A stretch of DNA of 33,219 bases from a virus, in IMG/VR virus record IMGVR_UViG_3300048549_000117, positions 1 to 33,219 of that record; one strand, written 5' to 3'. Within the stretch, counting starts at the first letter, position 1. Every line of letters begins with the position of its first letter. The translations under genes were made by a program, and so were the position numbers. Shown piece after piece: positions 1-7,907 of the stretch. The notes beneath the pieces are model-generated. The model was not told the origin of the DNA. It did no database searches and saw only the letters and a list, made by a program, of their open reading frames with translations.

Positions 1-609
1 ATCAATTAAACTAACCTCACTTTTAAATATTTCTCTTTTAAAAGGTATTACTTGAGCAAGGGGCGTTCCTTTTGGAATTAAAAATTCACCATCGCCTCCT
101 GTCCATACAAACGGAAAATTTATATTATTGTAATAAGTGTCAGTATCAACAACACCATCAAAAAGTTTAAACCTTTTTTCCATTCTATTAAGGGGTGACA
201 TAAAATAACAACTATAACCTTTCGGAGTTTGTATTACCCAAGGATTATGAAACTTTAATGGTATGGTTCCAAAAGGCATATCTTGTAGCGGATACCCTTC
301 TACCTGATCAATGTTATGTGGAGACATTCCAGAAGATAATTCTTTTTCTGCAAATTCAAATTCAATATTATCGTTTTCTGCTTTAACAAAAACATCACAA
401 AAAAATGGTATAATATATCCTTGATTGCAAGCTTCTAAAAATGGAACACATTTCTTTACAGAGCCACTTTCTGGATGTCTAGTAAGTGAAGGCGGTAAAT
501 TTTTAAACCAGTCTGGTAATGCCTTACTTGCTACGAAAGGATGAGGATAAGCATCAAGTATTTCTTGAGGGGCTTGAAATTTTATTATATTTTTATTTTT
601 TATTTTCAT
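1..609 (-). CDS. Partial hypothetical protein, DUF6065-like (C-terminus outside window)
   Basis: The reading frame starts at ATG 609 and is open to base 1, giving 203 residues without a stop, so the C-terminus lies beyond the left edge. Visible features are an N-terminal LPDWFKNLPP, a central PLKFHNPWVIQTPKGYS segment, GVVDTD around residue 160, and FLIPKGTPLAQVIPFKRE near the cut end. This order (pressure to a 'GYxx' strand, a VVDTD turn, then a 'GxPxxxxxPF' strand) resembles DUF6065 proteins as I remember them; function is unknown. It is one base from the preceding gene, which carries a related C-terminal pattern. Its place after a tail fibre suggests a virion or tail-tip role, which is inference. 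Confidence 0.7.
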   Translation of the reverse strand, partial: MKIKNKNIIKFQAPQEILDAYPHPFVASKALPDWFKNLPPSLTRHPESGSVKKCVPFLEACNQGYIIPFFCDVFVKAENDNIEFEFAEKELSSGMSPHNIDQVEGYPLQDMPFGTIPLKFHNPWVIQTPKGYSCYFMSPLNRMEKRFKLFDGVVDTDTYYNNINFPFVWTGGDGEFLIPKGTPLAQVIPFKREIFKSEVSLID

Positions 610-610
610 A

Positions 611-1291
611 TTAAGTTTTCATCCAATTTACAGGCATTTTTTTTGCACCCATTTTATAAATACCATGTTTAAGGAAAAAATTAGGATAGTTTGTCATATA
701 CTTATAATATAAATCAGTGTCATAAGTGTGCTTCAATTTTACTCTTCTATCTGAAATAGGAAAAATATTTAATAGCGGCTCTCCAAAATTCCATGAAATA
801 TTTCTATGCTCACCTTTAGGAACATACATGAAAATGTTAAGTGCTTGTTGATATTTAAATTGCACAATACCTGATGGAATTTGGAAATCTAAAAAGTTAA
901 AGGGCGTCTGACAAACAACAAATTGCACATCTTCTTTACACCTTATAAAAACTGGTGAAGTAATTTTAAAAATACTCATATTTTTTGATTTACAAAAATC
1001 TGGCGCATGTTTTGTATGAAGATCTAATTTTACTTGATCATCTACAACAGTAGAAAATCTAAGTTCATCTGGCGTTAATGTAACCTCCATGTCAGTCCAC
1101 GATTTTAAGGTTAAACTTTTTTTTTGGGTTTCTATCATGCCGTAACAGCTAGTGAAGTCTGGTCTATTATGTTTAGTAGGCCGCATACAATCCTTTTTAT
1201 CTTTCCCAGTATGACAGAGAAGGTCTACACCATATAGATATTCTGGCATGATTACTTCCAATCTTATCGGCCTTTTTATAATGCTTAACAT
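611..1291 (-). CDS. Hypothetical protein, possibly related to the following DUF6065-like gene
   Basis: This 226-residue protein starts at an ATG that shares its A with the stop of the tail-collar fibre gene (TAATG), so translation is probably coupled. An in-frame alternative start is residue 15 (MPEYLYG). No signal peptide or membrane segment is seen. The C-terminal half contains ALNIFMYVPKGEHRNISWNF followed by GEPLLNIFPISDRRVKLK, which parallels the 'pleated strand, GxP, IxPF' ending of its neighbour. The two may be a diverged tandem pair. Cysteines are frequent in the first 120 residues. No function can be assigned; location just after a tail fibre suggests a structural or fibre-associated role. 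Confidence 0.65.
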   Translation of the reverse strand: MLSIIKRPIRLEVIMPEYLYGVDLLCHTGKDKKDCMRPTKHNRPDFTSCYGMIETQKKSLTLKSWTDMEVTLTPDELRFSTVVDDQVKLDLHTKHAPDFCKSKNMSIFKITSPVFIRCKEDVQFVVCQTPFNFLDFQIPSGIVQFKYQQALNIFMYVPKGEHRNISWNFGEPLLNIFPISDRRVKLKHTYDTDLYYKYMTNYPNFFLKHGIYKMGAKKMPVNWMKT

Positions 1292-2331
1292 TAAGATTTC
1301 ATAATAAACGCCAAAGTAAAGAATACTGGTGTAGTTGTTAGCGCCGAACCGCTTCCAGTTGCTCCAGTGTTACCTGATATGTTGTGCGTGTGATTTCCAG
1401 AGTTACCAGTATTTCCACTAAAACTGTGACTATGGTTTCCAGTGTTGCTTGTATTGAAGTTGTGACTGTGGTTTCCAGTGTTATTTGTTTGTTGGTTGTT
1501 AGTTAGTCCTCTTGCGCTTTTGTTATTAAAAATCCAAGTTTCAATATGATAATAACTACCAAAATTGTTGCTATTGTTTTTATATAAATTATGACCATGA
1601 CCACCAGTATTAGAAGTGCTTCCACTATGAGAGTGAGCGCCAGTGTTGCTAGTGTTTCCGCTGAAGCTATGAGAGTGATCACCGCCAGCCGCCGCCGCCA
1701 AATTGCCACTGTCATGCGTGTGACTTGGCAAGTTTCCTTCTGCTAGCGTAACAGTGTTCGATCCACCAGTGCTATTTGTATTAGTTGAACCCTCACGCCC
1801 TATAATAAATTTTTCTGTTAAATCTGGCGTACTGTTATTTCCATCGCATAAGTGCCAGCCTGACGGAATATTTCCATTTGTTCCTGACCACATTGCAATT
1901 AAACCTGACGGAATAGAAACAATACCTGTCAGCGCAGAACCGTCACCAGTTAAAGCTGTAGCCGCCAAAGTACCTGTTACTGTCGCACCTGTCGCTGATG
2001 CAGCAACTTTTGTAACGCCAGCGTGTTGCAATTCATTAAAGTCAGTATTGATGGCTGTCACTGATACTGTAGCAGTACCAGTTAAAGAAATAGCATTATC
2101 GCTGTTGCTACTTTCGCTGGGCGTTCTTGTAAGTGACGTTCCACTACTACTATACGTTCCAGTGCCTATCTCAAAATTAGCACCTTCCTCAATTACATAT
2201 TGGACAACATCACTGTTACTTACCCCAGCGTCTGCAAAGCTTTGAAAGCCTACAGAAGCACTACCTAATGTAACCGTACCAGTTCCAGTAGTGCTAGTCG
2301 TCATTTTGGCTCTGTTAAAAAGTTTCGCCAT
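1291..2331 (-). CDS. Tail fibre with phage tail-collar domain and His-x-His repeats
   Basis: A 346-residue fibre. Residues about 1-135 are Ser/Thr/Gly/Ala-rich repeats typical of trimeric shaft folds. A tail-collar domain begins near residue 140 (GLIAMWSG, IPSGWHLCDG, TPDLTEKFIIG). It continues into a long receptor-tip-like region with about eight HTH/HSH/HGH motifs separated by GNTxNTG spacers. In T4 gp12 and related collar fibres, such His-x-His motifs bind metal ions along the trimer axis; this is family knowledge applied by analogy. The last residues (TTPVFFTLAFIMKS) are the conserved collar-fibre ending. The ATG start follows a purine-rich GGAGATCGTC. It probably forms a host-recognition fibre. 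Confidence 0.85.
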   Translation of the reverse strand: MAKLFNRAKMTTSTTGTGTVTLGSASVGFQSFADAGVSNSDVVQYVIEEGANFEIGTGTYSSSGTSLTRTPSESSNSDNAISLTGTATVSVTAINTDFNELQHAGVTKVAASATGATVTGTLAATALTGDGSALTGIVSIPSGLIAMWSGTNGNIPSGWHLCDGNNSTPDLTEKFIIGREGSTNTNSTGGSNTVTLAEGNLPSHTHDSGNLAAAAGGDHSHSFSGNTSNTGAHSHSGSTSNTGGHGHNLYKNNSNNFGSYYHIETWIFNNKSARGLTNNQQTNNTGNHSHNFNTSNTGNHSHSFSGNTGNSGNHTHNISGNTGATGSGSALTTTPVFFTLAFIMKS

Positions 2332-2343
2332 GACGATCTCCTA

Positions 2344-2775
2344 TTATGTAAGTGTTAAGATACCGTTAGTTCCAATATCTACTGTGAAAGTATCACCATC
2401 ATTTAGCGTAAGTGATGATCCGTAATCATAATAACCTATCAATGGATCTGCTGGTGACGTCACTGTGTCATCATAGATAATCACATATCTAAAAGCTGCC
2501 ACTGCACCACCTGATGCTGTCAAAACTAAGTCACTAGCTGATAGCTTATAAGTGCCAGAAGTTTGTGTGCTTGTGACACTTGCTAATGTTCGTGACGATA
2601 GATTGGTGTAAGAAATCTCTGTAATATTTCCTAAAATACCATTTCCATCGGCCGCTGCGTTTGTTCCAGCCGTAGGATCTGTGTTAGAAAGAGCCACTTT
2701 TAAAGTATCTCCATCTAGGTCCATTGTGTTAGCCAGATTGACCACAAAGTCATTTACTTTAGTAAAACTTGCCAT
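2344..2775 (-). CDS. Hypothetical virion protein (small beta-rich tail or neck component)
   Basis: This 143-residue protein is rich in Thr, Ser, Asp and Gly, with alternating hydrophobic residues suggesting an all-beta fold and no membrane segment. It begins MASFTKVNDFVVNLAN, and DLDGDTLKVALSNTDP follows; both are patterns I associate with small phage proteins encoded next to adaptors and fibres. It lies between the head-tail adaptor gene and the tail-collar fibre, with almost no spacing, in the late operon. A role as a minor head-tail or tail-tip protein is likely from context only. No catalytic motif is visible. Confidence 0.7.
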   Translation of the reverse strand: MASFTKVNDFVVNLANTMDLDGDTLKVALSNTDPTAGTNAAADGNGILGNITEISYTNLSSRTLASVTSTQTSGTYKLSASDLVLTASGGAVAAFRYVIIYDDTVTSPADPLIGYYDYGSSLTLNDGDTFTVDIGTNGILTLT

Positions 2776-3396
2776 TTAGTAACTCCTAATTTTAATTCTA
2801 CGCCCAGAACCTGACGATCTAGCACGTTCTCCTTCAAAATTTATAGCAGAAATCGCTGCTTGATACAATGATCCCCACACTTGCACTCTACTATCTTCCT
2901 GTAAATATGGTGCTGAATGCAACAAACTACCATATAAAATAACATCAGGAAAATATTCTAAAACCCAATTTGATTGCAATGAAGCACTCAAATGAGGGAT
3001 TGTTTCATAATATACTAGTTCAACTGTGTAATCTGTATCAGGATTAGGAAATACTTCAAATGCACCATCAACAACTGCGTAAAATTGTGGGCGTCCAATT
3101 GTGTTTGAATTATCTTGCCTTAGTTTAGATATTTCGAATGGGCCTACCAATTCTAAAGTATAAGACCTGTCGGCTGGTATGGTAATTCTTACGGGTTCAA
3201 TAAAATTAAGAGGTAAAGCAGTATATTGGCTATCGACTGTAGCTACGGCTCTATCTTCCATTCTCCAATGCCTTGCATCACGATTGATTTGAGTTTCAGC
3301 CATTGTAATAAAATCAGGTATCTGTGTAGTTAGATCGTCACGATTTAAAGTATCTGCTATTGAAGCTTTCAGTTCATCGTAAGTTGTAAGAGCCAT
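2776..3396 (-). CDS. Head-tail adaptor protein (SU10-type)
   Basis: A 206-residue protein. The N-terminal TYDELKASIADTLNRDDLTT followed by DFITMAETQINRDARHWRME matches the pattern of adaptor proteins that bind the portal ring and form the head-tail connector in podoviruses and siphoviruses with SU10-like capsids. The middle is beta-rich (LPLNFIEPVRI, GRPQFYAVVDGAFEVFPNPD). The C-terminal helices (YFPDVILYGSLLHSAPYLQE) and a basic tail (RRIKIRSY) also fit. It directly abuts the genes on both sides. The assignment agrees with the SU10/DUF5309-type capsid gene at the other end of the window. Confidence in adaptor function is good, lower for the exact subfamily. Confidence 0.8.
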   Translation of the reverse strand: MALTTYDELKASIADTLNRDDLTTQIPDFITMAETQINRDARHWRMEDRAVATVDSQYTALPLNFIEPVRITIPADRSYTLELVGPFEISKLRQDNSNTIGRPQFYAVVDGAFEVFPNPDTDYTVELVYYETIPHLSASLQSNWVLEYFPDVILYGSLLHSAPYLQEDSRVQVWGSLYQAAISAINFEGERARSSGSGRRIKIRSY

Positions 3397-5115
3397 TTAT
3401 TCGTCCCCTTGCATCGCTTGCTGTGAAACCATCAGAGCAACTACCCATGTCGGGGCGTTCATCTTTTTGGCTTGCTTAATCAATTCATTGGTTACTTTAC
3501 CCTCTGATAACACTTTTTGAGCAAACTGATAAGCCCTATCGCGCCCTTGAGTTTTTTCGACGTCAAGAAATGTATTAACTGTATCTACATCTATCTGCTC
3601 TATTGTTTGTTGGGCTGCTTTAGGAGACATTTCAAGTTGTTTATAAACTGCGCTATCCATCATTAAACCACCGCGTTTACCACCTGAAGCCAACCTTTGA
3701 TTTTCAGACATATTTCGAAATAATAAATTAGCTGGTACACCCATGCTTTCGTTAAGATAAGTATCAGCTTCCCCAACTTTATCGTACACCGCTTGATATG
3801 TTGTACTCATTTCTGGTGTGGTTTCGAAAACACCTTTTTCTACATCAGGGGTAAATCCACGATACCCAACCGTACCCCAATCCATACCATATTGTTTTAA
3901 ATCAGCCACCGCCAACCTTGCATCTGAAGGTTTGGGTAAACCTTTATTGTAAGCCCACGCCTTGTCCAAGCTTTTAATAAATTCTGCACGTAAAGTTCCT
4001 GAAGGTAAGAAATTTAAATACTCTGTCATGGCTTTTGGATCTGCGACATCAGGAAAATCTTTGTAAGGATATATTGTTTTGCCACCGATTTGTGCGCTCA
4101 TATTTCTTATTTTATCATTTAAAAATTTATAATCTTTTGGATCGATTTTATTATGCATTTGTGTAAACATTTGACCATAAACATCACCAGTATGCATGGC
4201 AAAATCAGATGATTTCTCACCCATCAAAACACTCATAACGTAAGGATCTCCACCAGCATCCAAAATACGTTCAGCTTCATTTAATTTTGAGCTTGTTGGA
4301 CCTTTGTCTCCCGCATAACCTTGTCCTTTTATATCTGAAAATTCAAAACCCGCATAACTTCTTACAGGTTTATCAAATTTTAAATCGTTTACGGATATTA
4401 CGTCCTGTCTCCCAGTTTGATCACCAACGATAGATAAAACTGTTTTGCCTTGCAGATTATCGATACCCTCTCTTACAGTTGGAGCCACACCTTCTCCTGT
4501 TTTTTCAACAACACTTTTGTGCTGAGACAAAGCAATAGGTTTTTGGCTTTCTATGTTAGCTGTGTTTGACATCGGAATTTGTGGAGTGTCCGTTGTAAAC
4601 CCTTTGGCTGTTGAAACATTTCTAAGTTCTTCTAGAATTTTTTCACCGTCCCTAGTTTCTATTCTTGGTTTTATCCTAACATTTCCAAGATTGCTACCAA
4701 CTGTGCTTGGATCAAACTCCAAACGATTAGCTACATCGAACAGCGACTTAGCACCTGACGAAATGCCTCTAGCAGCCAAGTCACCAGCATACGGCACAGC
4801 ACCAACCGCTGTAGCTAAACCCAACGCACCAGCTAATGGATAGTTTGGATTTTCACTTGTAAGCTCTTGAGCAACGTCAGACACACCAGCCACATCACCA
4901 ACTAATGGAAGAAAGTCACCGTAGTCTTGCAGAAACTGAACACTTGACGGGGTAGATGTTCTATTCCCGTACACATTTTGAAAGTTAGAAGGTATTTCGT
5001 TTTGACTTAACGCCCTGCGATAAGATCCGTCATTCTCAAACAGACCACCAACAAAGTTACCAAGTTCTTCCCGACGTTCTCTGGCTGGCAATGTCAAAAA
5101 TTCTAAGAAGTTCAT
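3397..5115 (-). CDS. Large hypothetical protein (572 aa), possible virion-packaged protein
   Basis: I do not recognise a defined enzyme. The N-terminal 130 residues contain two weakly hydrophobic Ala/Gly-rich helices (AGALGLATAVGAVPYAGDLA) like those found in phage ejection proteins. The middle section (residues about 215-330) has VLSIVGDQTGRQDVISVNDL, KPVRSYAGFEF and GEKSSDFAMHTGDVYGQMF. This is faintly reminiscent of the accessory domains in large 'polyvalent' phage proteins, which travel with the DNA and act early in infection. The C-terminus is helical and polar. It is encoded between the basic mini-proteins and the adaptor in the late operon, so a virion location is plausible. No catalytic residues can be named. 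Confidence 0.6.
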   Translation of the reverse strand: MNFLEFLTLPARERREELGNFVGGLFENDGSYRRALSQNEIPSNFQNVYGNRTSTPSSVQFLQDYGDFLPLVGDVAGVSDVAQELTSENPNYPLAGALGLATAVGAVPYAGDLAARGISSGAKSLFDVANRLEFDPSTVGSNLGNVRIKPRIETRDGEKILEELRNVSTAKGFTTDTPQIPMSNTANIESQKPIALSQHKSVVEKTGEGVAPTVREGIDNLQGKTVLSIVGDQTGRQDVISVNDLKFDKPVRSYAGFEFSDIKGQGYAGDKGPTSSKLNEAERILDAGGDPYVMSVLMGEKSSDFAMHTGDVYGQMFTQMHNKIDPKDYKFLNDKIRNMSAQIGGKTIYPYKDFPDVADPKAMTEYLNFLPSGTLRAEFIKSLDKAWAYNKGLPKPSDARLAVADLKQYGMDWGTVGYRGFTPDVEKGVFETTPEMSTTYQAVYDKVGEADTYLNESMGVPANLLFRNMSENQRLASGGKRGGLMMDSAVYKQLEMSPKAAQQTIEQIDVDTVNTFLDVEKTQGRDRAYQFAQKVLSEGKVTNELIKQAKKMNAPTWVVALMVSQQAMQGDE

Positions 5116-5116
5116 G

Positions 5117-5392
5117 CTAACAATTCCACGCTTTACGTGACCAGTAGTTTGCTGAGAGCTTGCTACTCTTACCTTTTATTCCACCACTTCTAGCACAATA
5201 TGATTTCTTTGCTTTAGGCTGGTCCTTTTTGATACTCATGTTTGGATCACCAAAATTTACTTTTTTAACTGTATTACCTTCGACTGCTAACACTTCAAAC
5301 TTTTTAGGGCCACCCCTTCTAGGAGTATTTATCTTTTTAAATCCATGACGCTTTTTTGCAGACGCAATCTTTTCGGCCCTAGACTTTCCCAT
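5117..5392 (-). CDS. Small basic protein, DUF6321-like
   Basis: A 91-residue, strongly basic protein. The opening KKRHGFKKINTPRRGGPKKF, the central VLAVEGNTVKKVNFGD and the ending KGKSSKLSANYWSRKAWNC follow the order of the DUF6321 family (KKRHG..KIN.P, 'FG' turn, 'AxYWxxK.W'), which I recall from marine phages and giant viruses. Function is unknown. The ATG shares one base with the stop of the upstream gene (TAATG), indicating coupled translation. Two terminal Cys-containing segments (YCARSG, AWNC) could bind metal. Part of a run of Lys-rich small genes that follows the terminase. Confidence 0.7.
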   Translation of the reverse strand: MGKSRAEKIASAKKRHGFKKINTPRRGGPKKFEVLAVEGNTVKKVNFGDPNMSIKKDQPKAKKSYCARSGGIKGKSSKLSANYWSRKAWNC

Positions 5393-5985
5393 TACTTCAT
5401 TAGACCCACACGCTTGTATCGCTTACGCTTGCCTTGATCGACGCCACCTAAAAAATCTATCAGGTTAGCCATTGCACTAACAGTACCACCACCCATTTTA
5501 GGACCGCCAGAGAATTGTGGACCACCGCCATCTGTCATATCTGTAGCATCACGATAGCCAATGTCAGCACGATCTACCATAAAATTACCTTCCACATCAC
5601 GCTCTCTAGCCATACCCATCGGACGAACTTTGGCTACGTTCAACGCATTTGATAGAGGTCCACCAGCAAAGAAAGTATCTGTGGTATTCATCCCGCCACC
5701 GTTAAAAGCATCTTCCATAAAACTAATATAACGACCCTCATTATTGTAGTAACCATAATTACCGTCATTATTAAATTTAGCTTGGGCCATAGCTAATTCT
5801 TCAGAACCCTCATTAGTATTGGGATTAATATCAGGACGCCCGCCTTTACCACCACCACCACTTCTGGATACTGGCTGTGCAGCGGATGCCCCAATGTTAC
5901 GACCACGATTAAATCTTTCGTTAAAATCGTTTTCTTCTTCTTCAGTCATTTTAACGACTTGACCATCTTTAATATAGGAGGCCAT
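5392..5985 (-). CDS. Hypothetical Gly/Asn-rich protein (197 aa)
   Basis: The protein begins MASYIKDGQVVKMTEEEEND, contains a glycine-rich basic stretch (SRSGGGGKGGRPD) near residue 40, an Asn/Tyr-rich segment (NNDGNYGYYNNEGRYISF), and ends with a basic patch (QGKRKRYKRVGLMK). It appears largely unstructured, with no membrane segment or recognised domain. Its ATG overlaps the stop of the 13-residue peptide gene upstream and its stop overlaps the next ATG, both as TAATG, so it is locked into the same translational chain. A packaged or scaffold-associated protein is possible, but this is only context. Confidence 0.6.
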   Translation of the reverse strand: MASYIKDGQVVKMTEEEENDFNERFNRGRNIGASAAQPVSRSGGGGKGGRPDINPNTNEGSEELAMAQAKFNNDGNYGYYNNEGRYISFMEDAFNGGGMNTTDTFFAGGPLSNALNVAKVRPMGMARERDVEGNFMVDRADIGYRDATDMTDGGGPQFSGGPKMGGGTVSAMANLIDFLGGVDQGKRKRYKRVGLMK

Positions 5986-6026
5986 TACTTTTTCTTGCCG
6001 CCTTTTTTCTTACCTTTACCGTACAT
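5985..6026 (-). CDS. Tiny Lys-rich peptide ORF (13 aa)
   Basis: Reading leftward, an AGGAGATCCTA ribosome-binding site is followed by ATG at 6026 and 13 codons encoding MYGKGKKKGGKKK, then TAA. The ATG overlaps the stop of the upstream gene as TAATG, and its own TAA overlaps the next gene's ATG the same way. It thus fills the gap between its neighbours exactly. Seven of 13 residues are Lys. Similar 'MYGK' poly-Lys mini-ORFs occur, in my recollection, in other marine phages. It may be a real DNA-binding micropeptide or a leader whose translation couples its neighbours. Confidence 0.5.
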   Translation of the reverse strand: MYGKGKKKGGKKK

Positions 6027-6202
6027 TAGGATCTCCTTCCTATTTTTTTCTTAGCTGTATCACTCAACTCACCAAAATGATATAGCCGTTTGCTAGTTTT
6101 GCCGTGAGTTTTTCCACTGTGAAGCTGACCATTTGGCATTTTGTGCATTCCACCTTTATGCTCAGTTCCATCTCTAAAATAATGTTTTACACTTTTAGCC
6201 AC
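6026..6202 (-). CDS. Small conserved phage protein (58 aa, HYFRDGTEHKGG motif)
   Basis: The protein contains KHYFRDGTEHKGGMHKMPNG, then LHSGKTHGKTSKRLYHFGEL and the ending KKKIGRRS. It is basic and His/Gly-rich, a pattern I associate with small late proteins of marine phages; function is unknown. A longer frame runs upstream to TTG 6226, but GTG at 6202 is preferred. It has AAAAGGA seven bases upstream and overlaps the stop of the previous gene (TAGTG), as do the other genes of this chain. The His residues could bind metal or nucleic acid; no catalytic site is apparent. Confidence 0.65.
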   Translation of the reverse strand: MAKSVKHYFRDGTEHKGGMHKMPNGQLHSGKTHGKTSKRLYHFGELSDTAKKKIGRRS

Positions 6203-6423
6203 TATTTTTTCCTTTTCGACTTCCAACTTATTCTTGCTTTACCAGTTTTTTTCTTAGCCATCTTTTTAGCTAATGCTGATTTAGCTTCGCTGGCTGGCCT
6301 ACAAGCTGGATAGGATCTACGTTTATCTTTCTTGCCACTTCGACCACATTTCTTACCTGTCTTAACATCGCGCCAATCCTCTTTAAACCACTTGGTCAAT
6401 CCACCTGTTGGCTTACTAGGCAT
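6202..6423 (-). CDS. Small basic protein, DUF5872-like
   Basis: A 73-residue protein with GGLTKWFKEDWRDVKTGKKC, then GRSGKKDKRRSYPACRP, and a Lys-rich tail. This is the characteristic DUF5872 order: a WF.EDW.DVKTGK.CGR core, a YPACRP cysteine motif, then KKKTG..RI.W. Function is unknown; the two Cys (about residues 26 and 41) may bind zinc. The ATG at 6423 lies inside the end of the upstream 55-residue gene, and a weaker GTG start exists at 6450. The preferred start gives the short overlap seen between all genes here. About a third of residues are Lys or Arg, suggesting nucleic-acid contact. Confidence 0.75.
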   Translation of the reverse strand: MPSKPTGGLTKWFKEDWRDVKTGKKCGRSGKKDKRRSYPACRPASEAKSALAKKMAKKKTGKARISWKSKRKK

Positions 6424-6583
6424 AAGTACCGCCACGTTTTTTGTATTCACGAACTAACCAAGCAGAGCCATAAGCACTAGGCCACGACTTAAATTTCTTT
6501 TTACCTTCTGCTTTTACCCTTGCATAGAGGGCAGCATTCTTTGGTTTAGGATTACTTGTTTTCTTAGAATTTCTGGTAGCCAC
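6416..6583 (-). CDS. Small basic protein (55 aa, LYARVKAEGKKKFKSWPSAY motif)
   Basis: Starting at GTG 6583, with a GGAG ribosome-binding site eight to nine bases upstream, 55 codons run to TAG at 6416. The product carries AALYARVKAEGKKKFKSWPS followed by AYGSAWLVREYKKRGGTYA. This 'PSAYxSAWLVxEYKKRGG' block is one I recognise from small basic viral proteins that often sit beside DUF5872 and DUF6321 relatives. Function is unknown. It is the first gene after the large terminase and overlaps the next gene by eight bases. The conserved block makes it very likely real despite its short length and GTG start. Confidence 0.75.
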   Translation of the reverse strand: MATRNSKKTSNPKPKNAALYARVKAEGKKKFKSWPSAYGSAWLVREYKKRGGTYA

Positions 6584-6620
6584 GCAAACAACTCCGACTA
6601 ATTGATGTCAGCTTAACATA

Positions 6621-7907
6621 TTATGCAATCCCGCGCAAATTCCTTCTGATGGGTTCACCCCAATCTTGCACTGGGTTGTATCCAATAGCCATGTAACGCC
6701 AAGCATCGGCCCCGTGTGAAGTCCAATCGTGAAGTGGTCTAGCTCTCCAAGCCTTGTTCTTTTCATCGAAGTCCCGCCTGTATTGTCTAAGAGTTTCAAC
6801 TCCCCGCGCACACTTTTCTTCGTCAAACCAACATCGCGCCAGCATTGATCTAGCTGCCTGTATTCCATCTTCTATTTGCAGCTTGGGAGCTATAGAAACA
6901 TTTCTAATTCCTAACGCATCTAATGTTTCAAGTCGGCTCTTACCTGTCCCCAGTTCTCTTACTCTGGCGTCGTGTGGCAAAATATGTTCTTCGTAATGAT
7001 AATTTTTATCGATCAATACTTTAGCATAATGGTCTAATCCAACCCCGCTGTTTTCGTAATAGTCGATCACCCGTATTTCTCCAGCCCCGTGAAACTGGCA
7101 AAACCATATCGATGTACTGTCAGAAATTCCTAGATCCCAACTTGTTATTACAGACATACTTGGATCATATGGGACGCTGGTGATCCTTCCATCATCCGTT
7201 GCCTTTTTCATTTCTACCCCGTAGTAAGCCCCCTCTATAGCTGCTTCGAAGGAACACTCAAACTCCTGAAGGTATCTGTTCTCACCCATTGTTTCTTTTG
7301 CATCGGCTAATTCTTCAGGGTCTAAGATATTTGTTTCTGATGCTTTGAACATCGCACTGAACCATGTTGGATCTGTCTTGGCGTGTTGCCACATTTCCCA
7401 GAACTCATTTTTTCCTTTGGGCGTTCCAATAATGCAGATCTTACCTTTACGATCTACTGTGGCTGGCCTGATAACATTAGGATAGGCAGATGCTGGGAAG
7501 TCAGCGTATTCATCGATGCAAACGTAATCGAAGTACAGCCCCCGTATTGCGTTGTAGTTATCACCCCCAAACAATCTAAACCTAGAACCATTATCAAAGT
7601 CTATTCGAAGTTCGCTGTGATTAACTTTAATGTTTGGAATATCCCGCGTGTATTGCAACACGTAGTCCCACGCTACAGCTTTCGCTTGGCTTAAATATGG
7701 AGCTATGTATCCTACCCTGACATTCTCACGATCAAGCTCTAAACATTCTTTAATCAGATCATTGATCACAGCTACGGTTTTACCGAACCTTCGATGCGCC
7801 ACGATAATAGCAAACCTTTCAGTTCGATCATGGAATGCATCCATTAGTTCACGCGGTTCGTAATCAAGCTCTATGTCGTGGAAGATTACTTCTTGGTCTT
7901 TCGCCAT
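6621..7907 (-). CDS. terL: Terminase large subunit (packaging ATPase and nuclease)
   Basis: This 428-residue motor protein translocates and cuts concatemeric DNA at the portal. The N-terminal ATPase has a Walker A variant AHRRFGKT (residues 37-44) and Walker B VCIDEYADF (D132, E133), with IIGTPKG as the coupling motif near 160. The C-terminal RNase H-like nuclease shows SWDLGISDST (D258, D263) and HGADAWRYMA (D401). Length is normal for headful or P22-like terminases. The ATG at 7907 overlaps the small-subunit gene by 17 bases after its chosen start, so the two are coupled. All key residues are present, so it should be functional. Confidence 0.96.
   Translation of the reverse strand: MAKDQEVIFHDIELDYEPRELMDAFHDRTERFAIIVAHRRFGKTVAVINDLIKECLELDRENVRVGYIAPYLSQAKAVAWDYVLQYTRDIPNIKVNHSELRIDFDNGSRFRLFGGDNYNAIRGLYFDYVCIDEYADFPASAYPNVIRPATVDRKGKICIIGTPKGKNEFWEMWQHAKTDPTWFSAMFKASETNILDPEELADAKETMGENRYLQEFECSFEAAIEGAYYGVEMKKATDDGRITSVPYDPSMSVITSWDLGISDSTSIWFCQFHGAGEIRVIDYYENSGVGLDHYAKVLIDKNYHYEEHILPHDARVRELGTGKSRLETLDALGIRNVSIAPKLQIEDGIQAARSMLARCWFDEEKCARGVETLRQYRRDFDEKNKAWRARPLHDWTSHGADAWRYMAIGYNPVQDWGEPIRRNLRGIA

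Noticed and set aside
1360-1700. Regular short repeats resembling a repeat array
   Set aside because: They encode the His-x-His/GNTxNTG repeats of the fibre, with variable spacing and no conserved spacer-repeat structure, so not CRISPR.
1754-2245. Long plus-strand frame opposite the tail-collar fibre
   Set aside because: It is the complement of a repetitive, Thr/Gly/Ala-rich gene; low-complexity coding on one strand leaves the other open. No ribosome site or known motif.
6608-6868. Minus-strand frame in another phase within terL
   Set aside because: Overlaps the well-supported terminase nuclease domain in an alternative frame.
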